In this document: positions 51,281-61,872 of the stretch, piece by piece
Layout of the letters: each line of letters begins with the position of its first letter
How positions within the stretch are numbered: position 1 is the first letter of the stretch
Assembly: GCA_900473185.1 (NCBI GenBank)
Contig: UCKU01000009.1
Span: 1-64,000 of the forward strand
Length of the DNA: 64,000 nucleotides
DNA from: Hyphomicrobiales bacterium
GTDB lineage: Bacteria > Pseudomonadota > Alphaproteobacteria > Rhizobiales > Rhizobiaceae
Direction of reading: 5' to 3'
Position numbers and translations under genes: made by a program
Notes under the pieces: model-generated
Told to the model about the DNA's origin: nothing
The model's database searches: none
What the model saw: the letters and a program-made list of their open reading frames with translations, nothing else

Positions 51281-52729
51281 CTATACCTTGACCGCCAACC
51301 GCAGACCGCCCCAATGCCGGCCGCGGACGGTGATCGGGGCGGAAATATCCTTCATCATGACGAAATTGCCGCCGCCCATGTCCCGCCGGTAGGTCTGGAC
51401 GAGGAAGGGCGCTGTGCTCCTGCCGGCGGCAAGGCTGACGCGATCATTGAAGATGCGGCGATTGCGGCAATTGGCAGTATTCCAGACGATATCGCCCGGT
51501 CGCTGCGGCTCAGAGAATTTTCTGACATGGGTCGGCAGGTAGCCATTTTCATCGACGGCGGCGCAAAAGGCGATGCGCTGGTCGGAGCTGGCCACCGGCT
51601 CCTGGATCGGCGGCAGCAGGCGGTCGGTGAGCTCGGTAAAGGGGGCCATCATCTGCACCGGATCGGTGCCTGATATCGGCTGGTACTGGCGGTTGAACAG
51701 GCTCTCCATGCCGATCGCGCCTTCGGCAACCGCACGCTCCAGAGCATGCGATATCTGGCCAGCGACGGATTGCGCCTGTTCGATCCAGTGGCGGTCGGCG
51801 GTTTCCACGCCGGCGCTCGCGGTCAGCTGGATCAGCGTTTCCGACAGACCGACGACGCTGTCGACGCGTTTTGCCGCCTGCTGCAGCCGGCCGTTGGAAT
51901 CCAGCACCTCGGCGGACATTTCGCCGAGCTTGGCGACGAAGCCGACGCAATCGCGGTCCACGGCCTCGGTCGTGTTGGCCATGACGGCGGATGAATCGAG
52001 GATGCTGGTGATGACATGTTCCATACTTTCGAAGGCGCCGCGCATCGTCTCAGACTTTTCGCTGACGCCAGCAGCGCTCTTGCGCGCACCGCCGCCGACG
52101 GTCGAGAGACGGTCGATCTTGACGCGAAGCTGCTCCAGCGTTTCCTGAATGGAGCCCGTCGCCTTGGAAGTCTGCAGCGATAAAGCGCGGATTTCCGAAG
52201 CGACGACGGCAAAGCCCTTGCCCGCCTCGCCGGCGCGGGCGGCCTCGATCGCCGCATTGAGCGCCAGAAGATTGGTCTGGCGGGCGATGGTGCTGATTTC
52301 GGCCGCCACCTTGTCCACATCGGTTAGTGAGCGAGAGAAGCCTGCGATTTCCGTGCTGATCTCTTCCGATGACTGAACCATATGGCGGATTTCCTCGACT
52401 GAGCCGTACAGGCGATCAGCCGATTCCTTCAGCATGTGGCGCGCTTGTGTGGCGGTACTATCCGTCTCGCGCAGCGAAACGGCGACGGAGCGATTGGTTT
52501 CGGCGATGGAAAGGGCTGTGCGAGTGACGTCATCGAAGGCGGCGGCATGGCGGGCGGACATCGCCGCCATATCCTGGATGGCACCGGCTATATCGACGAG
52601 GTCAACACCGAGCGTGGAGGCCTCTTCGGCAAGGCGCGAGAGGATATGGCGCAGCGCGTCACGATCCGGTCCATCCGGTTCATAGGCCGGGCTTACGGCA
52701 TTCTCCTCCACTGCCTTCAACGCCTGCAT
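51281..52729 (-). CDS. Cytoplasmic methyl-accepting chemotaxis protein with C-terminal sensor part
   Basis: 482 residues with no membrane helix. The signalling domain is N-terminal: the hairpin tip [37 protein letters not shown] lies near residues 145-185. The C-terminal ~130 residues ([27 protein letters not shown] through [60 protein letters not shown]) resemble the sensor domain found in some soluble rhizobial MCPs. This order reverses the usual layout. The ligand is unknown; a redox or energy signal is possible. Confidence 0.85.
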   Translation of the reverse strand: MQALKAVEENAVSPAYEPDGPDRDALRHILSRLAEEASTLGVDLVDIAGAIQDMAAMSARHAAAFDDVTRTALSIAETNRSVAVSLRETDSTATQARHMLKESADRLYGSVEEIRHMVQSSEEISTEIAGFSRSLTDVDKVAAEISTIARQTNLLALNAAIEAARAGEAGKGFAVVASEIRALSLQTSKATGSIQETLEQLRVKIDRLSTVGGGARKSAAGVSEKSETMRGAFESMEHVITSILDSSAVMANTTEAVDRDCVGFVAKLGEMSAEVLDSNGRLQQAAKRVDSVVGLSETLIQLTASAGVETADRHWIEQAQSVAGQISHALERAVAEGAIGMESLFNRQYQPISGTDPVQMMAPFTELTDRLLPPIQEPVASSDQRIAFCAAVDENGYLPTHVRKFSEPQRPGDIVWNTANCRNRRIFNDRVSLAAGRSTAPFLVQTYRRDMGGGNFVMMKDISAPITVRGRHWGGLRLAVKV

Positions 52730-52842
52730 GATCGAGCTCCCCCAAGCTACATTAGAGAAGCTTCAAACAACATGGTTAACAATTGCCTAAGAATATCGGG
52801 GGGTAGACTTAGGTCTTAGGGCCTCTGCCCTCTCTTATGCCT

Positions 52843-53817
52843 TCAGCTCTGCGTCAGACCCGTCAATCTTTCACTCATCTGCCATAGGCGTTCGGCGAGT
52901 TCCGGATCGGTCGCCCAGGGGCGCACGCCGAGCAGTTCCTCGGAGTCGGCAGGCACGGCCTTGGCGATATCACAGTTCTCGCAATAGACGCCGCCCAAAC
53001 CTTCCAGTTCAGCGCTGACGGCGCACCAGATGGTGGTTGCCGCGCCTTGGGCGATGGTCTTCTTGTTATTTTCGGGATCGATGACCGGATTGCCATCGGC
53101 ATCCACATAGCCGCTCGCCAGAAGATATTCGCGCGACTGATGGCGGATGAGATCGGTCGTGACGATGCCGCCCGGATGCAGCGAGAAGGCGCGCACACCC
53201 TCTCTTGCGCCCAAAGCATCCAGCGAGACGGCAAAAAGCGCATTCGCCGTCTTCGACCGGCCGTAGGCGACATAGGGCAGGTATTCGCGGTTCTCGAACA
53301 TCGGATCGTCGAAATCGATGCGGGCGCGGACATGACCGCGAGAGGAGACTGCAATAACGCGGGCTCCCTCCGCCTGCACCAGCGCCGGCCAGAGGCGAGC
53401 GGCGAGTTGGAAGTGGCCGAGGTGATTGGTGGAGAACTGCGATTCATAACCGCGGCTGTCACGCGTCAGCGGGTTGGCCATGACGGCGGCGTTGTTGATG
53501 AGGAAATGCAGCGGTTCGCCATTCTCCAGAAAACGGTCGGCGAAGTCGTCGATCGTGTCAGGGTCCATCAGGTCCATGTAGTCGAGCTTCAGACCCGGAA
53601 CGACTTCGGCTGCCGCCCTCGCCTTTTCGATGTTGCGGGCAGGAACGATGACCTTGGCGCCGGCGGCGGCCAGCACGCGGGCGGTTTCCAGGCCGAGGCC
53701 GGCATAACCGCCTGTCACGATCGCCACCTTGCCGGTGAGATCATGGCCGGCAATCACCTCTTCTGCCGTGGAAGCTGCGCCGAAGCCGGAGCCGATAGGA
53801 GCTTGGGGAGTGGACAT
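52843..53817 (-). CDS. Short-chain dehydrogenase/reductase (retinol dehydrogenase-like)
   Basis: 324 residues from the ATG at 53815-53817 (AGAAAGGAGACA upstream). NAD(P) motif AIVTGGYAGLGLETARVL, NNAAVMAN, VAVSSRGH and YGRSKTANALF. It shares the leader IGSGFGAASTAEEVIAGHDL and the C-terminal YCENCDIA motif with the SDR at 29749-30705, so the two are paralogs or close homologs. Divergent from an AraC gene, which is its likely regulator. Confidence 0.88.
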   Translation of the reverse strand: MSTPQAPIGSGFGAASTAEEVIAGHDLTGKVAIVTGGYAGLGLETARVLAAAGAKVIVPARNIEKARAAAEVVPGLKLDYMDLMDPDTIDDFADRFLENGEPLHFLINNAAVMANPLTRDSRGYESQFSTNHLGHFQLAARLWPALVQAEGARVIAVSSRGHVRARIDFDDPMFENREYLPYVAYGRSKTANALFAVSLDALGAREGVRAFSLHPGGIVTTDLIRHQSREYLLASGYVDADGNPVIDPENNKKTIAQGAATTIWCAVSAELEGLGGVYCENCDIAKAVPADSEELLGVRPWATDPELAERLWQMSERLTGLTQS

Positions 53818-53910
53818 AGGATGTCTCCTTTCTGGTCGGAGAACATCTATGTCCGGCGGGCGGGATTCTGAATGCTTGTAAATCCCGATTTCTTGCGCCA
53901 TCGTACAAAG

Positions 53911-54939
53911 ATGACTAGTGATCCCCTCTCCGAAATGCTCAGTCTGCTTGATGCCCGCTGCCTGATGGCCGGTGGGCTGATTGCCGGCGGCGCCTGGGCG
54001 CTTGCCTTTCCGCAGCCGAACCGCATCAAGATCAGCGCCGTCGCGAAGGGCCGCTGCTGGCTGGTGCTCGACAATGGCAGCGAGCCTATTCTGCTCGAAG
54101 CCGGCGACGTTGTCCTGCTCAATGGCAAGCATTCCTTCGTGCTGGCAACCGATCTTGCGGTGACGCCAGCCGATGCCGTCACGACCTTCAAGGAGAAGAA
54201 GGTCAATGGCATGGCGCGGCACGGCACGGGCGAGGATTTCCTCTATATCGGCGGGCATATCGCGCTTGGACCGACAGGCATGGCGCTGCTGCTCGACGTG
54301 CTGCCGCCGGTCATCCATGTACGGGCGACCCTTGCCGAGGCCGGCGTGCTGCGCTGGCTGCTGGATCAACTGGTGCGGGAAATGGCGGCAGGCAAACCGG
54401 GTGCGCTGCTTGCCTCGGCCCAGCTTTCACAGCTCATCTTCGTACAGGTGCTGCGCGCCCATATTATGACATCCGAGCCGCTGACAGTCGGCTGGCTGCG
54501 CGCCTTCGGCGACGAGAAGATCACGCCGGCGCTGCGGCTCATGCATTCGGACCCGGCGCATGACTGGCAGCTTGGAGAGCTTGCGAAATCAGCCGGCATG
54601 TCGCGCACCAGCTTCGCACTGCGCTTCAAGACGGTCGCGGGCGTCGCTCCGCTCACCTATCTGACCGCCTGGCGCATGCGCCTTGCCGAACGGGCGCTGC
54701 GCGAGGGTTCGATGCCCGTCTCCTCGCTGGCGCTTTCACTCGGCTATACCTCGGAAAGCGCTTTCAGCAATGCGTTCAAGCGTGTGACCGGCATCGCGCC
54801 GAAACGCTATCGGACGTCGGCTGCCATCAATATCGGCCCGATCGAGGAAGTGGTGGATGTGGAAGGACGGGTGCCGACCGTGGACTATAGGCTCTTGCGG
54901 CTGGCGAACCAGCCATCATCCCTTGCGCGCCAGGTTTGA
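53911..54939 (+). CDS. AraC family regulator with cupin-type N-terminal domain
   Basis: 342 residues from the ATG at 53911; a second ATG at 53872 is possible. N-terminal: WALAFPQPNRIKISAVAKGRCWLVLDNGSEPILLEAGDVVLL, aligned throughout with the AraC at 30807. C-terminal HTHs: WQLGELAKSAGMSRTSFALRFKTVAGVAPLTYLTAWRMRLAERAL and VSSLALSLGYTSESAFSNAFKRVTGIAPKRY. It ends with ~40 extra residues (IGPIEEVVDVEGRVPTVDYRLLRLANQPSSLARQV). It probably controls the divergent SDR. Confidence 0.87.
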   Translation: MTSDPLSEMLSLLDARCLMAGGLIAGGAWALAFPQPNRIKISAVAKGRCWLVLDNGSEPILLEAGDVVLLNGKHSFVLATDLAVTPADAVTTFKEKKVNGMARHGTGEDFLYIGGHIALGPTGMALLLDVLPPVIHVRATLAEAGVLRWLLDQLVREMAAGKPGALLASAQLSQLIFVQVLRAHIMTSEPLTVGWLRAFGDEKITPALRLMHSDPAHDWQLGELAKSAGMSRTSFALRFKTVAGVAPLTYLTAWRMRLAERALREGSMPVSSLALSLGYTSESAFSNAFKRVTGIAPKRYRTSAAINIGPIEEVVDVEGRVPTVDYRLLRLANQPSSLARQV

Positions 54940-54979
54940 CGACAGTGTCGCCATCAGCAGCCGGTTTTAGTCCATCTTT

Positions 54980-55025
54980 TTCCGGAAGCAAAACCGCTAC
55001 GCACATTTGCTGGGATTGTTTTAAA
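54980..55025. repeat. Short interspersed rhizobial-type motif, copy 1
   Basis: TTCCGGAAGCAAAACCGCTA and its continuation CGCACATTTGCTGGGATTGT are related at about 33 of 46 positions to 59691-59736. Near the 3' end of the peptidoglycan-binding gene. Such GCAAAACC-N8-CAC-TTTGCTGG strings recur in rhizobial intergenic DNA. Confidence 0.4.
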
Positions 55026-55945
55026 GCGCGCCGATTTCCTTGAGCTTCTTCAGCACGGCTTCGCTCGGCTCGCCATTTTCCGGAAGATTATAGTGTTTCT
55101 GGAAGTGTCTGATGGCAGCGCGGGTCTGTTCGCCGGCAACGCCATCGACGCCGACATTGGCGTAGGCCATGTTGGTGAGGCCCTTCTGGATCTTCAGCAC
55201 CAGATCGACATTGGAAATGCCCGACAGCGGAACCTGTTTTGGCGCGGACGGCGCCGTCTTGACGGTCTTTTCGGCGCTGCGGATGGCAGCTGCAACCGGA
55301 TCTTCCTCCGTCGCCTTCGACGTCACATCTTCCCGCGGCTTTTCGACGGGAATGGTCGAGGGACCGGCGGCATCGGTCTTCAGCGCTGCGAGCACATCAG
55401 GCGTCGCGTCGCCGCTCTGCGCCATGCCGACCGTTTCCTCGAAGAAGAGGATGGCCGCACTGGTGCGCGGGCCGATGACGCCATCGGCATTGCCGTTATA
55501 GAGACCGCGGCGGATCAGCTCCTTCTGAATATCCATCACGAGCTGGTTCGGCTGCTGGCCAGCCACGGTAGGTGGCGGCGTGGTCTGGGTCGTCGCGCTG
55601 GCATCGTCCGGCCGCTCGATGCGGAAAGTGGTGACATCGCCCTGCAGCTCGGGCTGCGGGCGGAAACCCATAACGTTCGGCGTATTCGGATCGCGCGTGC
55701 GGAAAATCGGATGCGGGTGCGCGCCCGGCTGATACCAGAGCGCATTGGCGGCGACGAAAGAGAAGATGACGACGAAAGCAATCGTGCCGCCGGCAATAGA
55801 AGGATTGCGGCCGATGACGCCGCCGAGCGCGCCGGCACCCTGAAGACCGAGACCACCCAGCGCGGTCGCGCCCTGCAGGCCAACACCACCGAGCGCCGCC
55901 ACACCGGTCATCAAAAGGCCCGGCTGCTGCCGCCCTTTCCTGCCC

Positions 55946-55974
<29 letters not shown>
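55021..55974 (-). CDS. Membrane-anchored peptidoglycan-binding domain protein
   Basis: 317 residues from the ATG at 55972-55974. Very basic N-terminus MAARKRKSPKGRKGRQQPG, a glycine-rich stretch with repeated GLQGA/LGG units, then a membrane helix (about 60-80, AGGTIAFVVIFSFVAANALW). Two PG_binding_1 domains follow: VMDIQKELIRRGLYNGNADGVIGPRTSAAILFFEE and VLKIQKGLTNMAYANVGVDGVAGEQTRAAIRHFQKHYNLP. The start lies within the end of the histidine kinase gene (29-nt overlap), so the two are co-translated. It is a candidate cell-wall attachment partner of that kinase. Confidence 0.84.
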
Positions 55975-57484
<1,510 letters not shown>

Positions 57485-57922
57485 GCAATACCTGCCCGAA
57501 AAGGCCTTTCATTACCCCGGACAATAGGCCCCCTCGGCTTAAGGAAAGGATAAGGCAAAGTCGCCTTCCACAGCCCAAAAACGCCAAAAGTCCCGTTTTG
57601 GGCCATCCGCATGGCTCTTTGAATTTTGTGGTTAATAGCAGGTAAGCGACGGATTTTCCTCATATTTCAGCATTGCGTTAACTCTTGTGGCAGAGCGGCG
57701 GGCCAAAAGCCCAACGATTGCAGGCGACGGCTGCCACCATGCTTAACGACATCTGGTAGAATTTGACTGAAATGCCCCGAAAATACCGATCATTAAAATT
57801 CGAGACAAATTTGCCGCAAATGCCAGTGAGTTTCGAAAAGCGGCATTCGCAACTTGGCGGTAGGGTGAAAACACACCGGACAACCGGCCTGATTCGGCGA
57901 CAAGACCGGACGGGAAAACAGG
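57485..57922. other. Intergenic stretch between divergent genes
   Basis: 438 bp between the histidine kinase gene and the DUF5330 gene, A/T-richer than average and without a credible reading frame. It contains a perfect 8-bp inverted repeat GCCCAAAA (57573-57580) and TTTTGGGC (57596-57603). No confident promoter consensus was found. Confidence 0.5.
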
Positions 57923-58474
57923 ATGGGCAAGACAATGTGGTTTCTGATCAAAGGATCATTCTGGTTTGGCCTTGTGCTCGTCGCTCTCTCCGTTTTCAGC
58001 TCGGAGAGCTTCGACAATGCCGGCCACCCGCAATTGCAGCTTTCCGACGCCTTCACGGCGGCAAGCGGCGCCTATGACTATATGACCGGCATGTGCTCCG
58101 AAAAGCCCGAGGTCTGCACCAAGGGTGGTGAGACCCTGACGGCTCTCGGCTACCGGGCCCGCGAAGGCGCCCGTGTCGCTTATGAACTGCTCGACAGCCA
58201 GTTTAGCGATGACAGCTCCAAAATGGCTTCCGCAAAGACGGCCGTGCCGCCGGCGCCTGTGGCACTCGCCGTTCCTTCCCTGCCGGAGGCCGTCACCAAC
58301 ACGGTGCGCGAGGCACAGGCCGCACTGAACCAGCCGATGCCGCACCTGCCGCAGCCCTACCGCCCGCCGGTCGATGACGGCGCCTCGGCCGAACGGGTCG
58401 TGACTGGCACTATCTCGGCTAGCACCATTCCGGCTGGGTCGATCCCGCTGCCGACGCCGAAACCGGCGATCTGA
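57923..58474 (+). CDS. DUF5330 domain protein
   Basis: 183 residues. A membrane helix near 5-22 (MWFLIKGSFWFGLVLVALSV), then QLSDAFTAASGAYDYMTGMCSEKPEVCTKGGETLTALGYRAREGARVAYELLDSQF with two Cys, and a Pro/Ala-rich tail. This matches DUF5330, a rhizobial family of unknown function. ATG at 57923 is the first possible start; ATG 57935 is equally plausible. A strong terminator follows. Confidence 0.83.
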   Translation: MGKTMWFLIKGSFWFGLVLVALSVFSSESFDNAGHPQLQLSDAFTAASGAYDYMTGMCSEKPEVCTKGGETLTALGYRAREGARVAYELLDSQFSDDSSKMASAKTAVPPAPVALAVPSLPEAVTNTVREAQAALNQPMPHLPQPYRPPVDDGASAERVVTGTISASTIPAGSIPLPTPKPAI

Positions 58475-58583
58475 CGAATTTCGCGGGCATTGCGCCCGCC
58501 CCCAAGCTTGCATCGGTGGTCCGCATGACGCGGAGATGCCCCATGCCTGACGTGCCTGCCCTGTTTATTTCAGCACTTTGCTG

Positions 58584-58621
58584 CGCCGTGAGGACGCCCA
58601 TCCCTCACGGCGTTTCTTTTT
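58584..58621 (+). terminator. Intrinsic terminator
   Basis: CGCCGTGAGG pairs with CCTCACGGCG (10 bp, 9-nt loop), followed by TTTCTTTTT. It ends the DUF5330 transcript, 110 bp beyond its stop. Confidence 0.8.
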
Positions 58622-58683
58622 AACTGTTCAAATCTGCGGTCGTTTCACCTATATCATCCAGTAACAGTGAAAGGCCTGACAGC

Positions 58684-59106
58684 ATGGCGACCCTCGACCA
58701 GATCATCGACGACTTCTCCTTCCTGGATGATTGGGAAGACCGGTACCGATACGTCATCGAACTCGGCAAGGCGCTGCCTGATTTGGCAGATGAGAAGAAG
58801 ACGTCAGAGAACAAGGTGATGGGCTGCGCCAGCCAGGTGTGGCTGGTGACGCATACGTCAGGCAATCCCGACAATCCGGTCATGACATTCGAAGGCGATT
58901 CCGATGCGCATATCGTGCGCGGCCTCGTCGCCATCGTGCTCGCCACCTATTCCAGCAAGACGGCGTCCGAAATCTCTTCGCTGGATGCTTTCGAGATCTT
59001 CTCCAAGATCGGGCTCACCGAAAACCTCTCCTCGCAGCGCTCCAACGGGCTGCGCTCGATGGTGAACCGCATCCGCGAGGAAGCGCGTGTACGCGCTGCC
59101 GCCTGA
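58684..59106 (+). CDS. sufE: SufE-like sulfur acceptor
   Basis: 140 residues: LDQIIDDFSFLDDWEDRYRYVIELGKALPDLADEKKTSENKVMGCASQVWLVTHTSGNP. The active Cys in GCASQVWL accepts persulfide from SufS in Fe-S cluster assembly. The conserved GLTENLSSQRSNGLRSMVNRI follows at the C-terminus. The suf operon itself is not in the window; the rhizobial sufE is often stand-alone as here. Confidence 0.93.
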   Translation: MATLDQIIDDFSFLDDWEDRYRYVIELGKALPDLADEKKTSENKVMGCASQVWLVTHTSGNPDNPVMTFEGDSDAHIVRGLVAIVLATYSSKTASEISSLDAFEIFSKIGLTENLSSQRSNGLRSMVNRIREEARVRAAA

Positions 59107-59149
59107 GGGCGCGTGACCGGTATAATACCGAGCTGCGATCACATGCGGC

Positions 59150-59179
59150 GAGCGCCCGGAGGAAATCCGCCGGGCGCTC
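59150..59179. terminator. Shared hairpin between convergent genes
   Basis: GAGCGCCCGG and CCGGGCGCTC form a 10-bp stem with a 10-nt loop, followed on the plus strand by GAGTATAATTTT. It lies between sufE and the convergent YciI-like gene, so it can serve both, though the T-tract is weak. Confidence 0.6.
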
Positions 59180-59202
59180 GAGTATAATTTTCCCTGATGG
59201 GA

Positions 59203-59628
59203 TTATTTGCCGTCAGCCATTCTTTCGCGCAGGCGTTCTTCCTGTTCGGCAAGCTCCGGTGTGAAGGCTTCGCCGAAATCGGCGGCTTCGAAGACCTGTC
59301 GGATCTCGATTTCGCTCGGGCCAGGCATCGGATTGGGGCAGCGCTTGATCCATTCCAGCGCCTCATCCATGTCCTTGACCTGCCACAGCCAGTAACCAGC
59401 AATCAGTTCCTTGGTTTCGGCGAAAGGACCGTCGATGACGAGGCGCTTTGGGCCGTCGAAGGTCACGCGCTTTCCCTTGGAAGACGGGTGCAGGCCTTCG
59501 CCCGCCAGCATGATGCCGGCATTGACCAGATCCTCGTTATATTTGCCCATGGCCTCCAGAAGCTCAGTCGAGGGCATGACGCCCGCTTCACTGTCTGCTG
59601 TCGCCTTGACGATGACCATTACGCGCAT
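59203..59628 (-). CDS. YciI family protein
   Basis: 141 residues from the ATG at 59626-59628 (AGGAGAAGAG upstream). MRVMVIVKATADSEAGVMPSTELLEAMGKYNEDLVNAGIMLAGEGLHPSSKGKRVTFDGPKRLVIDGPFAETKELIAGYWLWQVKDMDEALEWIKRCP is typical of the YCII/DGPF superfamily, where GPFAETKELIAGYW is the main motif. Relatives include dehydrochlorinases and EthD-like folds, but this branch has no known reaction. It is a single gene converging with sufE. Confidence 0.87.
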   Translation of the reverse strand: MRVMVIVKATADSEAGVMPSTELLEAMGKYNEDLVNAGIMLAGEGLHPSSKGKRVTFDGPKRLVIDGPFAETKELIAGYWLWQVKDMDEALEWIKRCPNPMPGPSEIEIRQVFEAADFGEAFTPELAEQEERLRERMADGK

Positions 59629-59690
59629 TGTCTCTTCTCCTCTTATTTGCGGCGGCATGAGTGCCCGCCTATCCTCGATCTTTCAGGTAA

Positions 59691-59736
59691 TTCCGAACGC
59701 AAAACGCTCGAGCACTTTTGCTGGAATTGCTCTAGA
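59691..59736. repeat. Short interspersed rhizobial-type motif, copy 2
   Basis: TTCCGAACGCAAAACGCTCG and its continuation AGCACTTTTGCTGGAATTGC are related to the element at 54980-55025. It lies in the gap upstream of the YciI gene, ending TCTAGA. No conserved hairpin was found in it. Confidence 0.4.
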
Positions 59737-59834
59737 GACGGATGAGCAATCACCAAGCCGACATTTTTTGCCGCGCTTTTTTTGAAGATAAATGACGAGA
59801 GCCGAACTCATCGAAAGAGACAACCGGCAAATAC

Positions 59835-59859
59835 AAAAAAGCCGGGCAGCAGGCCCGGC
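59835..59859 (-). terminator. Intrinsic terminator of mucR
   Basis: On the minus strand GCCGGGC-CTGCT-GCCCGGC is followed by six T. It is 25 bp beyond the mucR stop codon. Confidence 0.85.
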
Positions 59860-59884
59860 TCTTTATCGTCTAGCGGTATGATAC

Positions 59885-60316
59885 TCAGCCGCGTCCGCGT
59901 TTGCGGCGCTGTCCCAGACCCATTTCCTTTGCGAGGCGCGAACGCGCTTCGGCATAGGCCGGGGCTACCATCGGGTAATCGGCAGGCAGGTCCCACTTCT
60001 CGCGATATTCTTCCGGCGCGAGATTGTGATGCGTCATCAGGTGGCGCTTCAAGGACTTGAAGTTGCCGCCGCATTCCAGGCACGTAATCTGCTCGTCCTG
60101 TACGGACTTGCGGACAGAGACTGCGGGCTTCTGCTTTTCGACGACCGCTGCCACCGGCTGCGGTACGGATGTGTTGCTCAATGCCGAGTGTACATCGGAA
60201 ATCAGATTGGCCAGGTCGCTGACCGGGACAACGTGGTTGCTGACATAGGCCGCGACGATATCGGCCGTCAGTTCCACAAGCAGCTCCGGCGCATTGCCGG
60301 TCGCCATATCCGTCAT
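59885..60316 (-). CDS. mucR: MucR/Ros family zinc-finger regulator
   Basis: 143 residues from the ATG at 60314-60316. It reads [35 protein letters not shown], then [73 protein letters not shown]. The CLEC-x9-H-x3-H zinc finger and the whole C-terminus are characteristic of MucR/RosR, which control exopolysaccharide and symbiosis genes by binding AT-rich DNA. The 436 bp upstream are AT-rich and contain dyads. Confidence 0.94.
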   Translation of the reverse strand: MTDMATGNAPELLVELTADIVAAYVSNHVVPVSDLANLISDVHSALSNTSVPQPVAAVVEKQKPAVSVRKSVQDEQITCLECGGNFKSLKRHLMTHHNLAPEEYREKWDLPADYPMVAPAYAEARSRLAKEMGLGQRRKRGRG

Positions 60317-60752
60317 ATTCTTTCTCCTGTTAGCATGCTCAAACGGTCCTTCTCCCAAAAGACGAAGAACCCTCGTCGTAGAGCCAAACAGCAAAAGGGC
60401 AGGTCACAGCCTTTGTTTCGAAAAACCGGAATCCACCCCTAGATTCCGAAGACCGTACTCTGCACCAATACTGCCTGAAGGTGATCTACTACGTATTCTT
60501 CCAGGCCGTCACCCAGTTAGACATTGGTAATCAAGGCTAAGGGACTTGGAAGCAGTACGTTTCTAATTCACAATCAGAACTCTACTTGGATTTTCAAATA
60601 GCATCGTTTTCGCAAAAGGCCAATTATTAATTGTGATTTTTCTAGAAAAAAAATCCATCACAAAGAATTGGTCAGCAGTTCAGCAAGCTTTACTCGTGCT
60701 TCCGGTGCATAAGTTTGCGTAAAATTGCTTAAAATTCTGAGTAGCCCCGCCT
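60317..60752. other. AT-rich intergenic stretch before mucR
   Basis: 436 bp between mnhG and mucR. At 60620-60671 there is an extended imperfect dyad, CCAATT-ATTAA-TTGTGAT against ATCACAA-AG-AATTGG, around TTTTCTAGAAAA. It may be the mnh operon terminator (80-130 bp past its last stop codon) or part of the mucR regulatory region. No credible reading frame. Confidence 0.5.
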
Positions 60753-61088
60753 TCAGCGCATTCGCATATCGTCACGTACTGAGATATCGGCCGGGAAATG
60801 TCCTGATATATGCGAAGCTCTCGCAAGAAGGTGTGCAGAAACCGGTGCCGTCAGGATGAAGAAGAGGAAACCGGCCAGCGCTCTTGCAAGCACAGCAAGT
60901 TCGCCCGAGTAAAGCCCGGCGGCAAGCAACAACAAGCCGGAACCAACCGTGCCGGCCTTGGAAGCGGCGTGCATGCGCGTATAGAGATCCGGCAGGCGCA
61001 CGATACCGATCGCGGCCACCAACGCGAAGAAGGCGCCGGCCAGCAGCAGGACGGCGGTGATTATAGCGAGTGCATAGTCCATCATCAT
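60753..61088 (-). CDS. mnhG: Mrp-type Na+/H+ antiporter subunit G
   Basis: 111 residues with three membrane helices. [47 protein letters not shown] is the MnhG/PhaG signature ([17 protein letters not shown]). Start overlaps the subunit F stop by 4 nt (ATGA). It is the last gene of the mrp operon. Subunit G is needed for assembly of the hetero-oligomeric cation/proton antiporter. Confidence 0.92.
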   Translation of the reverse strand: MMMDYALAIITAVLLLAGAFFALVAAIGIVRLPDLYTRMHAASKAGTVGSGLLLLAAGLYSGELAVLARALAGFLFFILTAPVSAHLLARASHISGHFPADISVRDDMRMR

Positions 61089-61396
61089 TCGCTCCTCCTT
61101 CGCGTCTCAGGCCCAGCGTTTCCGCGCGAGAGCACGAAACGGGCGAAGGCGACGGTTGCCAGAAAGCCGACGAGGCCGAGCGCAATGGCGATATCGATGT
61201 AAAGCGAGAAGCCGGTGCGCACCGCGACGACGGCGATGAAGCCGATGGCGATGCCCGTCAGCATGTCGAGCGCCAGGATGCGATCCGGCAGGCTGGGGCC
61301 GGCAATGACCCGCCAGACCGTTATGAAGAGCGCCACGCAGAGGATGCCAAGCGCTGCGAATGCGGCAGTGGAAACGATGGCGGCGGGTGTTATCAT
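61085..61396 (-). CDS. mnhF: Mrp-type antiporter subunit F
   Basis: 103 residues, three helices. [66 protein letters not shown], with the [12 protein letters not shown] motif of MnhF/PhaF. Overlaps genes E and G by 4 nt each. Related subunits have been linked to cholate efflux as well as Na+/K+ exchange. Confidence 0.92.
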   Translation of the reverse strand: MITPAAIVSTAAFAALGILCVALFITVWRVIAGPSLPDRILALDMLTGIAIGFIAVVAVRTGFSLYIDIAIALGLVGFLATVAFARFVLSRGNAGPETRRRSE

Positions 61397-61872
61397 CCGA
61401 AGGCCTCCATGATACGGCGCTCGAATCCGTCAGCAATATCGCGTCTGACAGCCAGCGGATTGGCACAGTCCAGCGCATGCACATAGAGCGTGCGCCGATC
61501 CGCTGACACATCGACCGAGAGTGTGCCGGGCGTAAGCGTGATGAGATTGGCAAGCAGAGTGATCTGGAAATCGCTCGTCACCGTCAACGGGAATGCGAGA
61601 ATGCCGGGAGTAAGCTGCATACGCGGCGAAAGCACCGTCAGCGCCACCCGCCAGGCTGAAAGCGCCAATTCCTTCAGGAAAAGGCCGGCAAGCAGGAGGA
61701 TGTGAAGCGGGCGGATACGGCGCGGCGGCGAACGGTCGGCAAAGGCCTCGCGCACGACGGCGAGCGACAGCAGCGACAGGACGAGGCCGAAAACGAAATT
61801 GTGCGGCGAGGCGCTGCCTGTCACGGCGACCCAAGCAATGGCGAGCGGCAGACTGAGGAATAGGACGATCAT
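61393..61872 (-). CDS. mnhE: Mrp-type antiporter subunit E
   Basis: 159 residues from the ATG at 61870-61872; the longer frame is not used because the start overlaps subunit D's stop by 4 nt. [31 protein letters not shown], then [31 protein letters not shown], the MnhE signature (LTPGT). Two or three membrane helices. It assembles with D, F and G. Confidence 0.92.
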   Translation of the reverse strand: MIVLFLSLPLAIAWVAVTGSASPHNFVFGLVLSLLSLAVVREAFADRSPPRRIRPLHILLLAGLFLKELALSAWRVALTVLSPRMQLTPGILAFPLTVTSDFQITLLANLITLTPGTLSVDVSADRRTLYVHALDCANPLAVRRDIADGFERRIMEAFG

